Positions 4,717 to 7,218 of a DNA stretch of 7,218 nt are shown here, piece after piece (position 1 is the first letter of the stretch; the number at the start of each line of letters is the position of its first letter). Position numbers and translations under genes: made by a program. This DNA is from an uncultured Rikenellaceae bacterium (GTDB lineage Bacteria; Bacteroidota; Bacteroidia; Bacteroidales; UBA932), in contig CALCYB010000148.1 of assembly GCA_937906485.1 (NCBI GenBank), positions 1-7,218 on the forward strand, given 5' to 3'. The notes beneath the pieces were generated by a model. The model was given only the letters and a program-made list of their open reading frames with translations, made no database searches and was not told where the DNA came from.

Positions 4717-7218
4717 AAACTGTCAGGACTGGGACCCCGTCCGTGCCATTGGCGGGCATAGCGCACGCCGGCGCACAAGGGGATTGAGAATTCCACCAGG
4801 TTGAAGTCAAACAGCAGATCAGCCCCGAAAGAGGACATCCAATCGTCTGTAATACTTTCCCAGGCAGCGTCAAAGAAAGGAATGACCTGCAACCGTTTCA
4901 GGTAGATGAGCGGTGTTACGTTGATGTCGCCCAGGTACACCGGTATGGCGTAATCGGCCGTACCCAGCAGGTAGTGTCCTGCCGGGAAGCGGTTCTTGAA
5001 TCCGCGAGGCAGGTCGGCAAAGCTGCCGAAGTAGAAGAATTCATCATCCACAATCTGGGTCTGACCCGCCACAGAGAGTTTGAGCCCCTGATTGGGCAGC
5101 AGGCCGGGCAGGTAGCCGAATACCTTGGCATACGCAGCCTGACCGAACAGGTTTTCAGTGGAGAGGGTGTGTCCGTAGTGCAGGTTGATGCCCCATCCCC
5201 ATCTCGGGAAAATATTCGAAGTGGCCGGGTACCGGTGCTGGTAATAACTCAGCCCGTAGGTGAGTTGGTGACGGTAGTGGAAGGAGGTGGCTTCCGGTAA
5301 CCACCACCGGTCATTGGTAAAGTGGTAGTTGATCTGGGGTACCAGCCCGCGCAGCCATCCCCCGCGGCTCAAATTCAACGGCACATAAATGCGTGCCGAA
5401 GCATCCACGGCCAACGTTTTCAGGATGGTCCTGTTCATGACCAGAGCAAGATTACCTTCATCCTGTTGCCATTGCAGCCGGTTGTTGATGCGGTTGCGGT
5501 CGTTGATGTCCGTCGAAAGTTCGATGACGGGCCACCATCCGCTGTAGGAAAACTGGGCGTGGCCGCTATGAAAGCCGTCGTGGTAGGAGTAGCCGACCAT
5601 GGTCAGGGCTGTACCCAGACTGTTTTGGGAGTAGGCGGTTGCTCCGAGAGCCACTGCTTCGTAGAGCTGTTCAAAAGACATTGATGTAATCCGGTCAATG
5701 TGGTAGTAGACAGGGGCCCAGGAATGGAAGCGGAACAGGTGGGTGGCTTTGTGGTAGCGTTCAGAGGGGAATTGTTCCGGGTCCCGGTAACGCTCTGTGG
5801 AGTAGGACAAGGTATCGGTCCAGGGAGCGTACCATTGGCTGAGGGTGTCGGCAAGGGCATCCCGATAGGGGTCGCAAGGGTCCTGTATTTCCCGGATCTG
5901 TCCGGTGTTTTTCAGAAAGGCAGGGCGGTAACCTTCGTGTGTGTAGTCTGCGTACAGCAGACCGTCCGACAGCGGGAAAGGGTCGGATGCACCGTAGGTG
6001 GCTTCTGTGGTTCGGGTCAGTTGGCGGGCCAGGGGATCCCAGGTATAGAGGTTCAGTACGCCATTGATGTCGGAACTGAAGTGCAGTTTTCCCTGATGGG
6101 CCACCATTTGCTGGAAGGTCTGCCCTTGGGGAGCGATGTCGCAGATCCATTTTCCCGCTTCAACATGGTACAATCCCAGTCCCTGATCCATCACGATGGT
6201 AGCATACACTGTTTCTCCGGACAAAAGGGCGATTTCCCGGATCTGTCCTTTCATCGGGGCTTCCATCCGTCTCAGGACGGCTCCTTGCCGGTCCAGCCAG
6301 ACCAGAAAGGAAGAGCCGGTGACGGGGTATTCGATGGCAAGGGTCCCTTCAGATGAAGGTACAGGATGGAACAGCCGTTGGCGATGGGTAAGGCGCTCGG
6401 TCCGTGCGGTGTTGAAATCGTAACGGTACAGATCGGACCAGCTGCGTTGTTCCCATCGGATATCCGGAATGATTTCGCTCCAGTACAGGGAGTTGCCGTC
6501 ATTGTGCAGCGGGCCGCTGTACGGAGAAAATGCCTTCAGGTGATGTTCTTTGCCGCAGGTGTCCAGAGCGATCAGGGTGTGGCTGTGTTGCATGCCGGAT
6601 TTCAGCACCAGGATCCGATCCCGGTATTTGCCGGTGGCAATGCGGGAGGGATAACGGTAGTCCGTGTAGTAGCGCTGAGAGGGCGTCGGCAGCCGTCGGG
6701 GTTGGGTCATCGGACCCCTTTTCTCTTGTTCCTGCCGCCAGTAGTCGGTCAGCCAGGCTTGGCTGGCTTGGAAAATGGAGGCGTTGTCCGGGAAAATCAG
6801 CCCCATACGGTACCAGTTGTCAACCATGTTGCTCAAAAATACGCCGGGTTCTGTGGGGTTGTCGGCAACCAGGGCGCTGAAGGCAGACTGGTAGTAGCCG
6901 ATGACGTATTTGTTGGGCGTATAATGACGGAAAGAACCCAGGTTGTACTGTTTCCAGCGGCGGTAATCTCCGTTGAGGTAGGCGGTTCTGAGGTACTGGG
7001 AGAATTCGGCATTCCTTCCCCGTCCGGCCCGGATGGGAGAAATGGCGGTTTCGGCTACAACGGCATCTCCTTCCAGAAACCATCCGGGTACATAAATCCC
7101 CAGACCGATGCCTGTGGCCTGTTCACCCAGCAGAAAGGACAGGTATTTCCAGATGCCTTGTTCGTAGTGGGATACTTGGCCGACATGGCGGGATTCGTGG
7201 ATGGCCAGTTGCCGTTCC
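4689..7218 (-). CDS. Outer-membrane protein with metallopeptidase-like, TolB-like propeller and beta-barrel domains, N-terminus outside window
   Basis: 842 residues are visible and the frame runs through the right edge; TTG 6836 is internal. Counting from the edge: residues 7-11 are HESRH, an HExxH zinc-peptidase motif (7199-7185), and GWFLEGDAVVAE at about 45-56 supplies E49 (7073-7071), a likely third zinc ligand as in the WxxEG helix of gluzincins. GRGRNAEF and YTPNKYVIGYY follow, as in peptidase MA-type domains. About 180-440 is a TolB/WD40-like propeller, with repeats such as LYWSEIIPDIRWEQ then SDLYRYDF and LTHRQRLFHPVPSSEG. From about 520 to the end are alternating aromatic beta-strands of an outer-membrane barrel, including FGSFADLPRGFKNRFPAG (like the Omp85 RGF/RGY motif), a DYAIPV strand and the C-terminal SFQLLFNLSL, a plausible BAM-recognised last strand. 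A signal peptide would lie outside the window. Substrate and role are unknown: it could be a surface protease or a catalytically dead scaffold. Confidence 0.8.
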   Translation of the reverse strand, partial: ERQLAIHESRHVGQVSHYEQGIWKYLSFLLGEQATGIGLGIYVPGWFLEGDAVVAETAISPIRAGRGRNAEFSQYLRTAYLNGDYRRWKQYNLGSFRHYTPNKYVIGYYQSAFSALVADNPTEPGVFLSNMVDNWYRMGLIFPDNASIFQASQAWLTDYWRQEQEKRGPMTQPRRLPTPSQRYYTDYRYPSRIATGKYRDRILVLKSGMQHSHTLIALDTCGKEHHLKAFSPYSGPLHNDGNSLYWSEIIPDIRWEQRSWSDLYRYDFNTARTERLTHRQRLFHPVPSSEGTLAIEYPVTGSSFLVWLDRQGAVLRRMEAPMKGQIREIALLSGETVYATIVMDQGLGLYHVEAGKWICDIAPQGQTFQQMVAHQGKLHFSSDINGVLNLYTWDPLARQLTRTTEATYGASDPFPLSDGLLYADYTHEGYRPAFLKNTGQIREIQDPCDPYRDALADTLSQWYAPWTDTLSYSTERYRDPEQFPSERYHKATHLFRFHSWAPVYYHIDRITSMSFEQLYEAVALGATAYSQNSLGTALTMVGYSYHDGFHSGHAQFSYSGWWPVIELSTDINDRNRINNRLQWQQDEGNLALVMNRTILKTLAVDASARIYVPLNLSRGGWLRGLVPQINYHFTNDRWWLPEATSFHYRHQLTYGLSYYQHRYPATSNIFPRWGWGINLHYGHTLSTENLFGQAAYAKVFGYLPGLLPNQGLKLSVAGQTQIVDDEFFYFGSFADLPRGFKNRFPAGHYLLGTADYAIPVYLGDINVTPLIYLKRLQVIPFFDAAWESITDDWMSSFGADLLFDFNLVEFSIPLCAGVRYARQWHGRGPSPDSFQLLFNLSL

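Noticed and set aside
4974..6356. Three + strand open frames opposite the envelope protein gene
   Set aside because: All are in codon register with the real - strand gene and have no domain features, so they are shadows.
6836..6836. TTG at 6836 as the start of the large - strand protein
   Set aside because: The frame remains open upstream to the window edge and encodes a coherent HExxH peptidase domain, so this codon is an internal leucine.

Overview
The window looks like chromosomal DNA of a member of the Bacteroidota (Bacteroidetes), probably a moderately GC-rich one. The support is indirect. The YidD protein ends in the GSGYDPVP tail common in that phylum. Most starts lack a Shine-Dalgarno sequence. 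The one real intergenic region carries sequences resembling the Bacteroides promoter (TTTG, then TAnnTTTG). There is a fused aminolipid acyltransferase of the kind found in Bacteroidetes. I see no tRNA, rRNA, CRISPR array, insertion sequence or phage gene, and coding density is very high: the largest gap between genes is 53 bases.

Layout. (1) Positions 2-1027, + strand: the end of a small protein of unknown function with a lipocalin-like look, then rnpA (RNase P protein) and yidD (membrane protein insertion factor). The three are packed with overlapping ends and probably form the tail of one operon. (2) Positions 1046-2839, - strand: a 597-residue two-domain protein, with a PlsC/OlsA-type O-acyltransferase at the N-terminus and an OlsB/GNAT-type N-acyltransferase at the C-terminus. 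It probably makes an aminolipid such as ornithine, glycine or glycyl-serine lipid. (3) Positions 2840-2892: a short divergent promoter region. (4) Positions 2893-4716, + strand: uvrC, complete, with all expected catalytic residues and four candidate Fe-S cysteines. (5) Positions 4689-7218, - strand: at least 842 residues of a large protein whose N-terminus lies beyond the window. It combines an HExxH (gluzincin-type) metallopeptidase domain, a TolB-like beta-propeller and a C-terminal outer-membrane beta-barrel resembling the Omp85/D15 family. Its reading frame stays open through the right edge, so the TTG at 6836 is not its start.

The genes do not form one pathway. rnpA and yidD are housekeeping genes for tRNA processing and membrane insertion, uvrC is for nucleotide excision repair, and the two - strand genes concern the cell envelope (membrane lipid synthesis and an outer-membrane surface protein). 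The least familiar item is the peptidase-propeller-barrel protein at the right end. The lipid acyltransferase fusion is the next most interesting.
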